DNA of 64,000 nucleotides from BOG-908 sp964247675 (lineage in GTDB: Bacteria; Pseudomonadota; Alphaproteobacteria; Acetobacterales; Acetobacteraceae), in NCBI GenBank assembly GCA_964247675.1, contig CAXTVW010000004.1, forward strand, positions 11,333 through 75,332, written 5' to 3'. The notes under the pieces are model-generated. The model was given only the letters and a program-made list of their open reading frames with translations. It searched no databases and was not told where the DNA came from. Below, in pieces: positions 51,348 through 59,910 of this stretch; position 1 is the stretch's first letter, and each line of letters opens with the position of its first letter. The position numbers and the translations under genes were made by a program.

Positions 51348-54300
51348 CTAAAAGATGTGTTGAGCGTCTGCAAACCCTGCGAGGAGTACGTTCGTGCCGT
51401 CGCTGAGGAAAAGGGCCGTGGATGTCGAACCAACATCCTCGGAGACCACACTCACTCCGTCAAATGACAGCGTGTCGACTCCTTGTTGGAAGCCTGTAAT
51501 CACGTCATTGCCTCCGCCTAGCCCGGCTTGGAAGATGTAATCGTTCCCGCCGCCCCAACCCGCGCCTTGTATCGCAGCGTTACCGGAGCCGAACTGCACA
51601 ATGCCGCCCGCGGCCGAGAGCCTAGCCGTCAGATCGCCAGAACCTGCGACGATCGTGGCACCTTCGTTTCCTCCCCAGATGTCGAGGTTTCCTGAACCCC
51701 CAGTGACCGACAACGATCCCCACCCGCCATCTATGCTTGCGTTCCCGGACCCTCCTATAAAGTTCAGCAGTCCGGGACCTTGTGAGAACGAGACGTCACC
51801 CGCTCCCGCCTGAATTGTATGGGAGTCACTTCCATTCCAATCGTAGTCGTATACGTTCAGCTTGCCGTCTCCTCCAATGACTGACGATCCATCAGCGGAT
51901 AAGACCACGGTTGCTTGTCCTGAGCCGCAGGTGACCGTGTCCGCACCGTAAGCATCGACGGTGTCCGGGCCTCCTCCAAGGCTAACTGCGCTAGCTTCCC
52001 CGGCGCTGGTCGCCACATCTATGCCAGCGCCCGCCCAGGTTCCTCCGGTCACGTAACCGGAACCGGTCAGCGTCGCGGATGCAGAACCCTGATCCGAGAT
52101 GGCGACTGTCGCATCAGCTACGGTCACAGTGGTTAGGAGGCCCGCCGTCACACTCAGATGACCACCCCCGGAAACGGTGCATTGGTCGTAGCCGACGCCA
52201 TTCAGGGTGTCTTCCCCTGAAAAGCTCAGTCGACTGCTCCCGGAGCTTCCCTCGACGGTGCTGTCGCCGAAAACCGAGATCGTCTGGTTGCCTGAGCCAG
52301 CATTGATTAGGTCGTTTCCGTAAGAGCTGACCAAGTCGGCACCCGAGAGCGTAAGGACGTCCCATGCTCCGGCCGACGTGGAGATGGTGTCGCTACCGCC
52401 GGAATCAGCACTGTCGAAGACTAGCCCACCGGAACCGCCCTGGATGAAGTCATCAGAGCCGCCCAGGACAGATAGAGCGCCGCTGCCGCCTATCAGGGCG
52501 ATCCTGGAGACCTGTGCCTCAACAGTGCTCGCCTGGTCTCCGCCGTAGTAGGTTATATCACCTGTGTCGCCGCCGATGAGGTAAGTTCCTCCATCTCCGT
52601 AGACGACCGCGCCCGCCGTATCGCTTCGGCCGTAGATCGACAGGCTACCCGACCCCGCATAGACGGTAGCCGCGCCCTCGACAATCACAGAGTCATCACC
52701 GGCTCCAGCATATATCAGGTCGCTACCGACGCTCATGACTTGTGCGTCGCCCGTCGTCAGATCCAATACAGCTCCTGAAGGACCACCACTGGTCGTTACA
52801 TGCGAGACTCCATCGTAGACTTGCACGTTGGCGGCACCGCCAATTTCTGATACCGCGTCTGTGGTTCCTCCTTGCGCCACGTTGAATGCGAAATCTCCGC
52901 CGTAGTCCGTGACACTCAGGAACCCAACCGAGCCGCCTATCGACGCGTAAGCATTGACGCCAACCGTGACTACGGGGTTGCCGCCTTCACCTGTGATCGT
53001 TGCGGTACCGAGCACCGACCATTGGTTGTTTCCGGAACCGTCGAGGATCTGTGCAGTTCCCGTAATCTGGCCGGTAACGTTGCCAGCACCGCACTCAATC
53101 GTATCCGTACCCTGGCTGTCGACGAGATCCTGCCCGCCCAGACTTAACGCGTTGCTTGAATTTGCTGAGGTCGTAATCGTGTTCCCGCCGGAGTAGCCAA
53201 CCTCGGTGAAATCGAGGCCCCCGGAGCCACCAATAGCGACTACGTGGCCCGCAATGGCGGTGACGGTCAGAAGTCCCGATCCACCTTCGATCGCGTCGTA
53301 GGTGCCGTCCATGGTGATTGCATGCGCCTGGTCGTCGGTGATTACCAGAGTATCTCCTGGAAGGACGCCAGAAAGGGTCTGGTCGGCGATAGCATCTCCT
53401 TGACCATCCAAGTTGCTCGTCTCAGTAGCTGGACCAGCTGCAATGTTGCTGGAAGCTATTCCGTCAAACTCGTTGCCTGTGATGTTCGCCGTCAGCGCCG
53501 TTTGATTTAGAACAGCAACGGCACCCTGCCCATAGTCGTTTTCGAACACGTTTCCCGAGACCAGCAAAGCCGAGTTGGCGTAAGGAATGCCCTCTCCGCC
53601 GAAATGCACGAACGTCTGGTTTTGTGCATTCGGTCCCTTTTCAATAAGGTTCCCGGACACCGTGTCCGCTCCGCCGTTCGGCAAATCGATCTCATAGCTT
53701 GCGTCACCGGTTGGACCGTCCGCAAATACATTGTTCTCGATGTCGTTTGCGTATGCACGGCTCTTGAATTCATGACCGACGTTCGCTCCCTCGCTGACGT
53801 TGTCGGTGAACGTTACCTTGCTGACTGCGCCCATATAGAAATTGTGGGTATATCCCGTGCCAGAACCATTATTCTCAAAAAGGCAGTGGTCAACACTCAC
53901 CGTATTCGTCAGACCGGCGATAACGGGTGCGCCAAGTATTCCGTCCTGATTGTTCTCGAAGCTATCGTTCTCGAGAATCATCTGTCCGCCCTCATAGCGT
54001 ATTCCGGCGCCGTTCCCACCATCCTCGTCTGAAATCGTACAGCCAGAAAACCCGCAATTTTCGACCGTGACGTCGTTATCGACGGTCAGTATGCCCTTCT
54101 CGTTCGGAGGAGCCTCGGTGGCGATGAAGTTTGCCATCCCGCCGACGGCCTCAATGGTTATCTTTGTCGTGACCGTGGCGAAGTCGTTGGTGTAAGTGCC
54201 AGCGTCTACGAGTATAATGCTGCCGTCCGGAGCGTGAGCAGTCGCCGATGCGAGAGTAGAAAACATCTCGCCCGCACCGACGGTCAGCACGTCGGGTCCA

Positions 54301-54407
54301 GCAATCGGCAGGTCCGACGCGACAATTGGTATCAGCCCCGGGTCAGCCGACGCCGTCAGGCTCGGGTCGATGCCAGGTGTCTCGTTCCCCCAAGTAAAAT
54401 GAACCAT
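51348..54407 (-). CDS. Large secreted right-handed beta-helix/glycine-rich repeat protein
   Basis: A 1,019-aa protein starting at the ATG at 54407, with AGGAGG 4 bases before it. Residues ~35-330 look like a right-handed beta-helix of the pectin-lyase type (GEMFSTLASATAHAPDGSII, DVTVENCGFSGCTISDEDGG, many N-x-F/N-x-x-x-G turns). Residues ~360-990 consist of repeats with GGSGxLxV, GGxDTV and AGSGN motifs, akin to beta-strand repeat/haemolysin-like adhesins, with NDVITGFQQGVDTLSFDGVS and VLLAGFADAQHIF at the C-terminus resembling the tail of type I-secreted proteins. There is no N-terminal signal peptide, consistent with C-terminal secretion; no ABC exporter lies in this window. The likely role is surface adhesion or glycan interaction, by inference. 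Confidence 0.85.
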   Translation of the reverse strand: MVHFTWGNETPGIDPSLTASADPGLIPIVASDLPIAGPDVLTVGAGEMFSTLASATAHAPDGSIILVDAGTYTNDFATVTTKITIEAVGGMANFIATEAPPNEKGILTVDNDVTVENCGFSGCTISDEDGGNGAGIRYEGGQMILENDSFENNQDGILGAPVIAGLTNTVSVDHCLFENNGSGTGYTHNFYMGAVSKVTFTDNVSEGANVGHEFKSRAYANDIENNVFADGPTGDASYEIDLPNGGADTVSGNLIEKGPNAQNQTFVHFGGEGIPYANSALLVSGNVFENDYGQGAVAVLNQTALTANITGNEFDGIASSNIAAGPATETSNLDGQGDAIADQTLSGVLPGDTLVITDDQAHAITMDGTYDAIEGGSGLLTVTAIAGHVVAIGGSGGLDFTEVGYSGGNTITTSANSSNALSLGGQDLVDSQGTDTIECGAGNVTGQITGTAQILDGSGNNQWSVLGTATITGEGGNPVVTVGVNAYASIGGSVGFLSVTDYGGDFAFNVAQGGTTDAVSEIGGAANVQVYDGVSHVTTSGGPSGAVLDLTTGDAQVMSVGSDLIYAGAGDDSVIVEGAATVYAGSGSLSIYGRSDTAGAVVYGDGGTYLIGGDTGDITYYGGDQASTVEAQVSRIALIGGSGALSVLGGSDDFIQGGSGGLVFDSADSGGSDTISTSAGAWDVLTLSGADLVSSYGNDLINAGSGNQTISVFGDSTVEGSSGSSRLSFSGEDTLNGVGYDQCTVSGGGHLSVTAGLLTTVTVADATVAISDQGSASATLTGSGYVTGGTWAGAGIDVATSAGEASAVSLGGGPDTVDAYGADTVTCGSGQATVVLSADGSSVIGGDGKLNVYDYDWNGSDSHTIQAGAGDVSFSQGPGLLNFIGGSGNASIDGGWGSLSVTGGSGNLDIWGGNEGATIVAGSGDLTARLSAAGGIVQFGSGNAAIQGAGWGGGNDYIFQAGLGGGNDVITGFQQGVDTLSFDGVSVVSEDVGSTSTALFLSDGTNVLLAGFADAQHIF

Positions 54408-54453
54408 ACAACCTCCTGATACGGGTAAGGCGTTCCTCACCCTTCAACTGGAG

Positions 54454-54482
54454 ATTGTATATGATTTCGTAACGGTATGCAA
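54454..54482 (-). promoter_or_regulatory. Sigma70-type promoter candidate for the repeat-protein gene
   Basis: On the minus strand TTGCAT (plus 54477-54482) and TACAAT (plus 54454-54459) are separated by 17 bp. The predicted transcript would start about 40 bases before the ATG at 54407, leaving room for the AGGAGG element. The consensus match is good at -10 and moderate at -35. Confidence 0.5.
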
Positions 54483-54838
54483 ACGATACTTGTCGACCGG
54501 TGTAGGTTCGCCGAATGGGTTAGAGAACTAGCTCCTGCGCCTTCGACATTGTCGATTTCTAAAAGCCCTCTGACCGTCTTTGCCTAGGCGCGTAGCTTTG
54601 CTCCGGCCATGAACAGTCTAGTTTGCCCAATCATGCGCGCCCTCAAGGTCGGTCTTACGACCTAGCGGATCAGCCTGCCCGGCAGATTTGCCAGGAAAGC
54701 CTCATGATGCCTTGTCGGCCACCCGTCCGTCAAACGCCGCGCTGTGGCATCTCTTGTTGCGCTAGAATTCCTCCCGAATGGCAAGACTTTTCAGGTTGGT
54801 CAGAGCCGATCGCAAGACCGCGCTCGTGCAAGCCAAAA
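54483..54838. other. Spacer between the repeat-protein promoter and the tad remnants
   Basis: No supportable gene. Short frames here lack motifs. No repeat noticed. Confidence 0.35.
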
Positions 54839-55282
54839 TTAGTAGTAACCGGCGTTGGCGACGGACACCGTGATAGCGGTTTTGGACCGGCACCGGGACC
54901 AGGGAGCTTACCTTCAAGAGGTCGAAGCTGCTGAAGTCGTAGCTTGCCGAAACTTGGAACGCTGAGCGTTGCTCGGGTCCGCTTGCGTGCTGACGCTCAT
55001 TTAGCTCTGCATGAAAAACGGCGCGTAGCTGGCGAACGTCGTTGTGGCGGCCTGGGTAGCTAGGGTCCCGCGCTCGGTGTCGTTCAGCCCCGCTACTGAG
55101 GCGCGCGCACCTTCCGCGGCGGCGTTCGTGACTGCGATGAGTGAGCCGAAGTAGAGTCCGAACACGAGGATGCCGATCATGATCATCAGCAGCGCGGGCG
55201 ACACGAGCGCGAATTCCAACGCGGCCGTGGCCGAGCGGTCGCGGGCAAGAGACATTGTCTCGGGACGCAGGTTGTTTTGCAT
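54839..55282 (-). pseudogene. TadE-like pilus assembly protein, broken
   Basis: The N-terminal part is intact: MSLARDRSATAALEFALVSP then ALLMIMIGILVFGLYFGSLI, the TadE signature with its prepilin-like hydrophobic helix, and AVTNAAAEGARASVAG. After YAPFFMQS a TAA occurs, and the sequence continues in the next frame as RSAFQVSASYDFSSFDLLKV then SSLVPVPV. A further switch at the A-run near 54882 leads to KTAITVSVANAGYY and a stop at 54839. Together these make a normal TadE of ~140 aa, so the gene has decayed by one stop and two shifts. It follows the tadG-like fragment by 8 bp. Confidence 0.7.
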
Positions 55283-55290
55283 GACTGCTC

Positions 55291-55629
55291 CTAATCAAGC
55301 AGAGCCGGAACGCCGCATCGTACGCAGATCACCGTTACGTCGAGATAGCCTACCTTCACGCCGAGCGTGCTCAGCACCTGATCGGTCACGCTGTCGAGAC
55401 TGGCAAAGACGGGCGCGAGCATGGTCAGGAGGACAAGCGGAAGACCGGGAACGGAGGTCGGCTGAACTTGCAAAACCAACGTCGACCGCAAACCCTGCAC
55501 GAAATTCGACGTCATGTTCGTGCTGCTGTCTTTCATTCTTGTTCCGACGAACTCCAGAGACAAAGACCGCGCTTCCGCAGAGAAATGCCGGATCAGCGGC
55601 CCGTCTGACGACGCGCTTGGTTGAAATCA
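55291..55629 (-). pseudogene. TadG-like C-terminal fragment
   Basis: About 110 codons are open from ~55629 to the stop at 55291: RHFSAEARSLSLEFVGTRMK, FVQGLRSTLVLQVQPTSVPG, then DSVTDQVLSTLGVKVGYLDV and TVICVRCGVPALLD. The Ser/Leu-rich helical stretch and the ADV-x-V-x-x-VRC ending are typical of TadG C-termini. The N-terminal region expected to span several hundred residues is missing: upstream lie a stop and then the tniB-tniQ region. The gene has therefore been cut at about 55630. Confidence 0.6.
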
Positions 55630-55712
55630 CCGAACTGGCGTTTGACTCACCCTTCTGAGGATACCCGGGCTACCCATCGTTGCGATGTCGGTTAGAGCAC
55701 CGTTGCGAGTAG

Positions 55713-55769
55713 GTTACAACCTGCAAAACTCGCCTTTCGGTTGGTGTTACAATTTCCCTCTACTCGCCG
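55713..55769 (+). repeat. Paired GTTACAA...ACTCGCC direct repeats
   Basis: GTTACAA occurs at 55713-55719 and 55746-55752, each followed 8-9 bases later by ACTCGCC and then GGTTG, giving a ~33-bp periodicity. A related GTTACGA lies at 56210-56216 just before tniB. Tandem sites of this kind at a transposon end would suit recombinase or TnsB/TniA-type binding, but the sites are short and no terminal inverted repeat was established. Confidence 0.35.
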
Positions 55770-56236
55770 TGGTTGGCTCTCCAAGGCAAATACTTCTTGG
55801 CCCGTCAACTTTTAAGTCGTGCTTCGGGCCAAGCCGCGGCAAGAGAGTGACTTTGGCGTCGAGTCCAGTTCACGGGACGGTGCAATGGGGGGAGGCAAGA
55901 ATTGCGCCCACAAGCCGATAATTCGCCAGCTACAAATGCGGTCCGAAGGCTGGCGGACTGCCGGATGTCGCCACTCGAACCACCGTCCGTAGGTGTTCTT
56001 GCCGGGGCCAAGATCTTTGAAGGGCTCGGCGTCGGCGGCTCCGGCAAGGACCGGGCATTGGCAAGGTCCGATGTCGCCCGGAAGATAATCAGTTCCCGCA
56101 GTGCCGTCGGTCGGCCGAACTGAGTCAGACAGGGTAGTCGCGCCTGTCGGGCCTGAACGAACGCGAACATGCTGCGACCGCTGGCCAATTCCTTCATGCA
56201 CCCATAGGTGTTACGATCCGAAACTGAGGGTGAGGG
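55770..56236. other. Non-coding stretch where a tniA gene would be expected
   Basis: In tni-type elements tniA precedes tniB on the same strand, but nothing resembling a TniA DDE transposase is here in any frame. The short frames on both strands lack motifs. The interval is only ~470 bp, far too small for tniA (~1.6 kb). Confidence 0.45.
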
Positions 56237-57217
56237 TTGGTGGGAATACAGGAAGGCATAATTCGGAGCATCGAAGACCGGGTCGACCGACGCAAAGCGG
56301 CAGTGAGGGCGCTTTTCGTTCCAAATCCAAAATTGGAGGAGGCAGGGTCGGTCATTGATGAGACACGAAGGAGACGGAGGCCGGAGGGAAAGGCGTTCTG
56401 CTCGCTAGTCACGGGACGAAGCGGTGTCGGTAAGACACGCCTGTTCGAGAGATACATGGCCATCCAGCCGAGTGCTCTGGATGACGCTATTCCCGTCCTG
56501 AGGTTGACCGTGCCGCCCAACCACGACGAGAGACGGCTCTTCACGGCAATGCTGCAGGCGCTTCGCGAGCCGATCGTTGAAAGCCAGAGATCGTCCAGGG
56601 TGGTCGAACGAGTGGTCCGTGCGCTCGAGCGTCGTCGCGTTGAATTGGTTCTGTTTGAGGAAGCCTCCCACATTGTAGACAAAAAGGCAGTCGACGCAAA
56701 AACGCCCTACCGCGTGACGGACGCCATCAAAACGTACCTGCTCGACGGACCCTATCCGGTCCCGATCGTCATGAACGGCATTCCTGTGGCGAAGACCATC
56801 TTCGAAATAAATCCGCAGATGGAAACCCGGCGCTACCGCACGATCGAACTTGAGCCATTAGGCTTTCAGGGCGCCGGTGAGCATGAGCCCTTCAAACTGT
56901 TGCTGGAAGCGCTCGAGGCAGAGGTTGCGTTCGGGAGCCTCTTCCTGAAGGGGAACATCGACGCGATCCGTCGATTTCATTGGGCGACGGATGGCGTCCA
57001 CGCCAAAGTGAATAAACTGTTTTGCGAGGCAACCGAGCTGGCGACGCACAAGGGCGCCAATGGATTAAGCTTGCAAGTTCTCGCAGAGGCGTTCGGGAGG
57101 ATTTCGGACCCGGGTCCCGAACCATGCAACCCGTTCCTGAACGAGGCTCTACCGAGGGATAAGCAAGTGTTTTCGTCAACCACGCCGCGGTTGCACAAGC
57201 GCCGTTTACGGGAATGA
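56237..57217 (+). CDS. TniB-like AAA ATPase of a Tn7/Tn5053-type transposition system
   Basis: A 326-aa ATPase starting at TTG 56237 with GAGGG 6 bases upstream (GTG 56240 is an alternative). It has the Walker A loop VTGRSGVGKTRLFERY, a hydrophobic Walker B strand ELVLFEEASHIV (Glu-Glu where Asp-Glu is common), PIVMNGIPVAKTIFEINPQM, and RRYRTIELEPLGF. This matches TniB/TnsC proteins, which bind target DNA and couple target selection to the transposase. The stop overlaps the tniQ ATG by 4 bases. The cognate transposase TniA is not in the window, so the pair is probably orphaned. Confidence 0.85.
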   Translation: MVGIQEGIIRSIEDRVDRRKAAVRALFVPNPKLEEAGSVIDETRRRRRPEGKAFCSLVTGRSGVGKTRLFERYMAIQPSALDDAIPVLRLTVPPNHDERRLFTAMLQALREPIVESQRSSRVVERVVRALERRRVELVLFEEASHIVDKKAVDAKTPYRVTDAIKTYLLDGPYPVPIVMNGIPVAKTIFEINPQMETRRYRTIELEPLGFQGAGEHEPFKLLLEALEAEVAFGSLFLKGNIDAIRRFHWATDGVHAKVNKLFCEATELATHKGANGLSLQVLAEAFGRISDPGPEPCNPFLNEALPRDKQVFSSTTPRLHKRRLRE

Positions 57218-58737
57218 GCCTCGTCGGCAGGCTGCCTTTCCCCCCGCAATTTGACGAGAGCCTTCGAGGTCTGTTGCTGCGCCTGGCAGAGGACAACCTC
57301 TGCTCGGGCAAGGAGTTCGAAGCCTGGCTGGAGGTGAAGCCCGGAACCGGCTTTCCGGAGACCGCCCTGGCCATGGTCGCCGGAAAACTCGGGATGGAGG
57401 TTCCCGCCCTGAGCTCGATGGGCCTTGCACACGACCGGGACCAATCCGGACCGGTCGGCCTGGCCCGACTGGCGGAGTGGAAGCCCTTTGCGAGAATGCG
57501 TTGGTGTCCCGCTTGCCTTTCCGAAAAGCCATATCACCGCCGGGCGTGGAGCTGGCCCTTTCTCAGGGTGTGCCCCGTGCACAGGATGAAGTTGAGGGAC
57601 AGCTGTGCCGAGTGCGAGGCAACGGGCGTCTCGGATTTCTTCACCGGCTGGCACCGGACAGGTGTTACAACTTGTTTCGCCGGGCACTCCCTTACGCACC
57701 AGCCGACCGAGGCTGTCCCGGAATGCGTCGGCGCCGCGGCCGTCTACCGGATGTGCGGATTGCACTGTGACGGTCCGGACCTGCCTACGGAGTTCGTCGG
57801 CCGCCCCTTCGGGCAAACGATCGAGTTCTTCATCGCGCTCGGCTTCCTGAACCAGGTGGTGGCCAACCGAAACAACAATGAAGTCGCCAATGTCGCACAC
57901 GCGAGAGACTACCGCCTCCTCGAGGCGGGCGTGAGCATCGCCCGTGGCTGGCCGGACACCTTCGACCGCTTGGCGGAAGCGGTGCGCCTGGCCTACGGCT
58001 CGCGGCGTTCGCTGCTCCGCCAGTATGGCAGGTTGTACACCTTTGCAGCCTCGGGCGCTCCCGAAGCCTACCTCCCGATGGTCAGGGAAGCCTTCGCCGC
58101 GCACCTGCTTCGCAGGCCGGACGGACCCGGCGACAGGTGGCCGGACTTCCTGCCGCCGCGGTCCGACCTTGGAGAGACTCTCGACCTGGAAGAAACAAGG
58201 CGTTTTCTGTGCCTGAGCAGGGTGTCGTTCGCCCGGCTGGCCAAGACCTCGATTTGGAAGGAAATTCCAGCCTGCGCCCCGGACCGCTTCTACCGCTCCG
58301 ACGTGTTCGCGCTAAAAAGCCGACTGTCGCGATGCGTTCCGATCGAAGAGGCTCAGAGGAGGCTTGGGCTCGAGACTCCTCAGGAGACCGAAGAGTTCTT
58401 GCGTGTTGCAGCCGTTGCACCAATTGCCTGGGCACGCCGGGCAAAATACTTCGCCCAGAACCGCACCTTCGAACTCGACGACCTTGAACGTGCACTGGCG
58501 CGTGTTCGTCAAGCCAGACGGCCGTCCGCGCCTCTCCGTCCGGTCAATTGGAAAGCTGTCATGCAGCGGGTTTGCGGTCGTAGTGACGCCGCAATCGGCA
58601 AGCTGCATGCGGCTCTGCTTTCGGGCCGATTGCAGGCCTACTTGGCGCATGCCGATCGGGAGGGGCTCGAAACGATGACTTTCGAGGAGGCGGAAGTAAC
58701 GGACTTGGTGGGTGAGCTCGCAATTTCGGATTGCTGA
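57214..58737 (+). CDS. TniQ-family target-selection protein
   Basis: A 507-aa protein overlapping tniB (ATGA). The TniQ N-terminal domain reads PFPPQFDESLRGLLLRLAED, then a zinc-binding region with RWCPACLSEKPYHRRAWSWP, CPVHRMKLRDSCAEC and CFAGHSL, and a basic helical C-terminal half (RRFLCLSRVSFARLAKTSIW, then KLHAALLSGRLQAYLAHADR). TniQ/TnsD proteins choose the target site for TniB-TniA. At 507 aa it is longer than minimal TniQ (~300-400), consistent with an extra sequence-specific DNA-binding part. It ends near the older IS66 remnant at 58872. Confidence 0.85.
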   Translation: MSLVGRLPFPPQFDESLRGLLLRLAEDNLCSGKEFEAWLEVKPGTGFPETALAMVAGKLGMEVPALSSMGLAHDRDQSGPVGLARLAEWKPFARMRWCPACLSEKPYHRRAWSWPFLRVCPVHRMKLRDSCAECEATGVSDFFTGWHRTGVTTCFAGHSLTHQPTEAVPECVGAAAVYRMCGLHCDGPDLPTEFVGRPFGQTIEFFIALGFLNQVVANRNNNEVANVAHARDYRLLEAGVSIARGWPDTFDRLAEAVRLAYGSRRSLLRQYGRLYTFAASGAPEAYLPMVREAFAAHLLRRPDGPGDRWPDFLPPRSDLGETLDLEETRRFLCLSRVSFARLAKTSIWKEIPACAPDRFYRSDVFALKSRLSRCVPIEEAQRRLGLETPQETEEFLRVAAVAPIAWARRAKYFAQNRTFELDDLERALARVRQARRPSAPLRPVNWKAVMQRVCGRSDAAIGKLHAALLSGRLQAYLAHADREGLETMTFEEAEVTDLVGELAISDC

Positions 58738-58871
58738 GGTCAACATTGCGGTAAGCGAGCCGCTCTTCGATGTGCTTACATCCTATCCGCGCCGCCTCGA
58801 GCAGGTCCTCACCACGGCGGCGGTGGTGCCCCAAGGCGAGCTGGATGCCTGGGCGGTATGGCATTACCTCC

Positions 58872-59015
58872 CGACTGGCGCAATCCTCAGCATACCTGGC
58901 GCCCCCAAGTAGCGGACTGAGGTATTAAAAAATGTTCCGAGGCCAATGCGGCTAGTACACAGCATCTAGCCAGTGTGCTTGAATTCGGCTCGTGACGCCG
59001 GACAACCGGACATCC
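58872..59015 (+). mobile_element. Older IS66 remnant (tnpB tail to tnpC head)
   Basis: The sequence from GACTGGCGCAATCCTCAGCA through GTACACAGCATC to GTGACGCCGGACAACC aligns with the same interval of the fuller IS66 copy (59792-59932), with scattered substitutions. In the fuller copy this interval is the end of tnpB, the intergenic spacer and the tnpC start. Here the frames are degenerate. It directly abuts the GTAAGC terminus of the fuller copy at 59016, showing that two IS66 elements of different age are joined. Confidence 0.7.
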
Positions 59016-59113
59016 GTAAGCATCCGCCGAGGGCCGCCTACCCGGTTTAACTCGGCCATGCGATCTTAAAGGCGCTTCTAAGAGCGTCGTTAAGGTCAGG
59101 GGCGGCCGATCAG

Positions 59114-59496
59114 ATGGAGATCATCACTGGGATTGAACGTCGCCGCCGGTGGAGGGACGAGGACAAGCTCAGGATTGTCGGCGAAGCCGAGCAGCCGGGT
59201 GCATGTTTTGCCGACGTCGCCCGGCGACACAAGATCAGCCGTGGTTTGTTATGGAACTGGCGGCAGCAGGTCCGGCGAGGGGCATTGGCTTCGAATGGCG
59301 CGCCAGCTTTTATGCCCTGCGGATCACAGCAGAGCACCAGCAGGTTACGCCGTCTCGGCCGACAATGCGCTCGTCGCCCCGCACCGCGGAAGCAGCCCGC
59401 ATTGAGATCGCGCTCCCAGACGGCACCTGCATCCGCGTCGGCGACGATGTCTGCTTGGCGGCGCTGCGGCGTGTGGTGAGCGCGCTGCGTCGATGA
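59114..59496 (+). pseudogene. IS66 TnpA (frameshifted)
   Basis: The N-terminal part reads MEIITGIERRRRWRDEDKLR then GACFADVARRHKISRGLLWN and WRQQVRRGAL, the HTH domain of IS66 TnpA. After about 59300 the coding frame shifts: the C-terminal RIEIALPDGTCIRVGDDVCL and AALRRVVSALRR lie in the +2 frame, ending at 59496. The frame change makes it non-functional unless IS66 TnpA uses recoding here, for which there is no evidence. Its stop overlaps tnpB by 4 bases. Confidence 0.8.
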
Positions 59497-59840
59497 TCGC
59501 TCCGCCTGCGGCTACGCGCGTCTGGCTTGCAGTTGGCCATACGGACATGCGGCGCGGTATGAACGGATTGGCGTTGCAGGTTCAGCAATCCTTGCAGCGT
59601 GATCCTCATGGCGGTGACCTCTACGTTTTTCGCGGCAAACGTGGTGACCTGGTGAAAATTCTTTGGCATGATGGCCTGGGCATGTCGCTCTACGCCAAAA
59701 GGCTGGAACGTGGTCGGTTCATTTGGCCGACGCCTACAGATGGCGCGGTGTCTATTTCGGGGGCGCAGCTATCCTACATGCTGGAAGGTATCGACTGGCG
59801 CAATCCGCAGCATACCTGGCGCCCGCAGGCAGCGGGCTGA
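59493..59840 (+). CDS. tnpB: IS66 TnpB (accessory protein)
   Basis: A complete 115-aa IS66 accessory protein: ATRVWLAVGHTDMRRGMNGL, DPHGGDLYVFRGKRGDLVKI, LWHDGLGMSLYAKRLERGRF and a final LEGIDWRNPQHTW. It is required for IS66 transposition but has no catalytic residues of its own. The ATG overlaps the tnpA stop; tnpC starts 70 bp downstream. Confidence 0.93.
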   Translation: MIAPPAATRVWLAVGHTDMRRGMNGLALQVQQSLQRDPHGGDLYVFRGKRGDLVKILWHDGLGMSLYAKRLERGRFIWPTPTDGAVSISGAQLSYMLEGIDWRNPQHTWRPQAAG

Positions 59841-59910
59841 CGCATAAAAAACGTTCCGAGACCAACGTGACTGGTACACAGCATCGAGCCAATGTGCTTG
59901 AATCCCTTCT

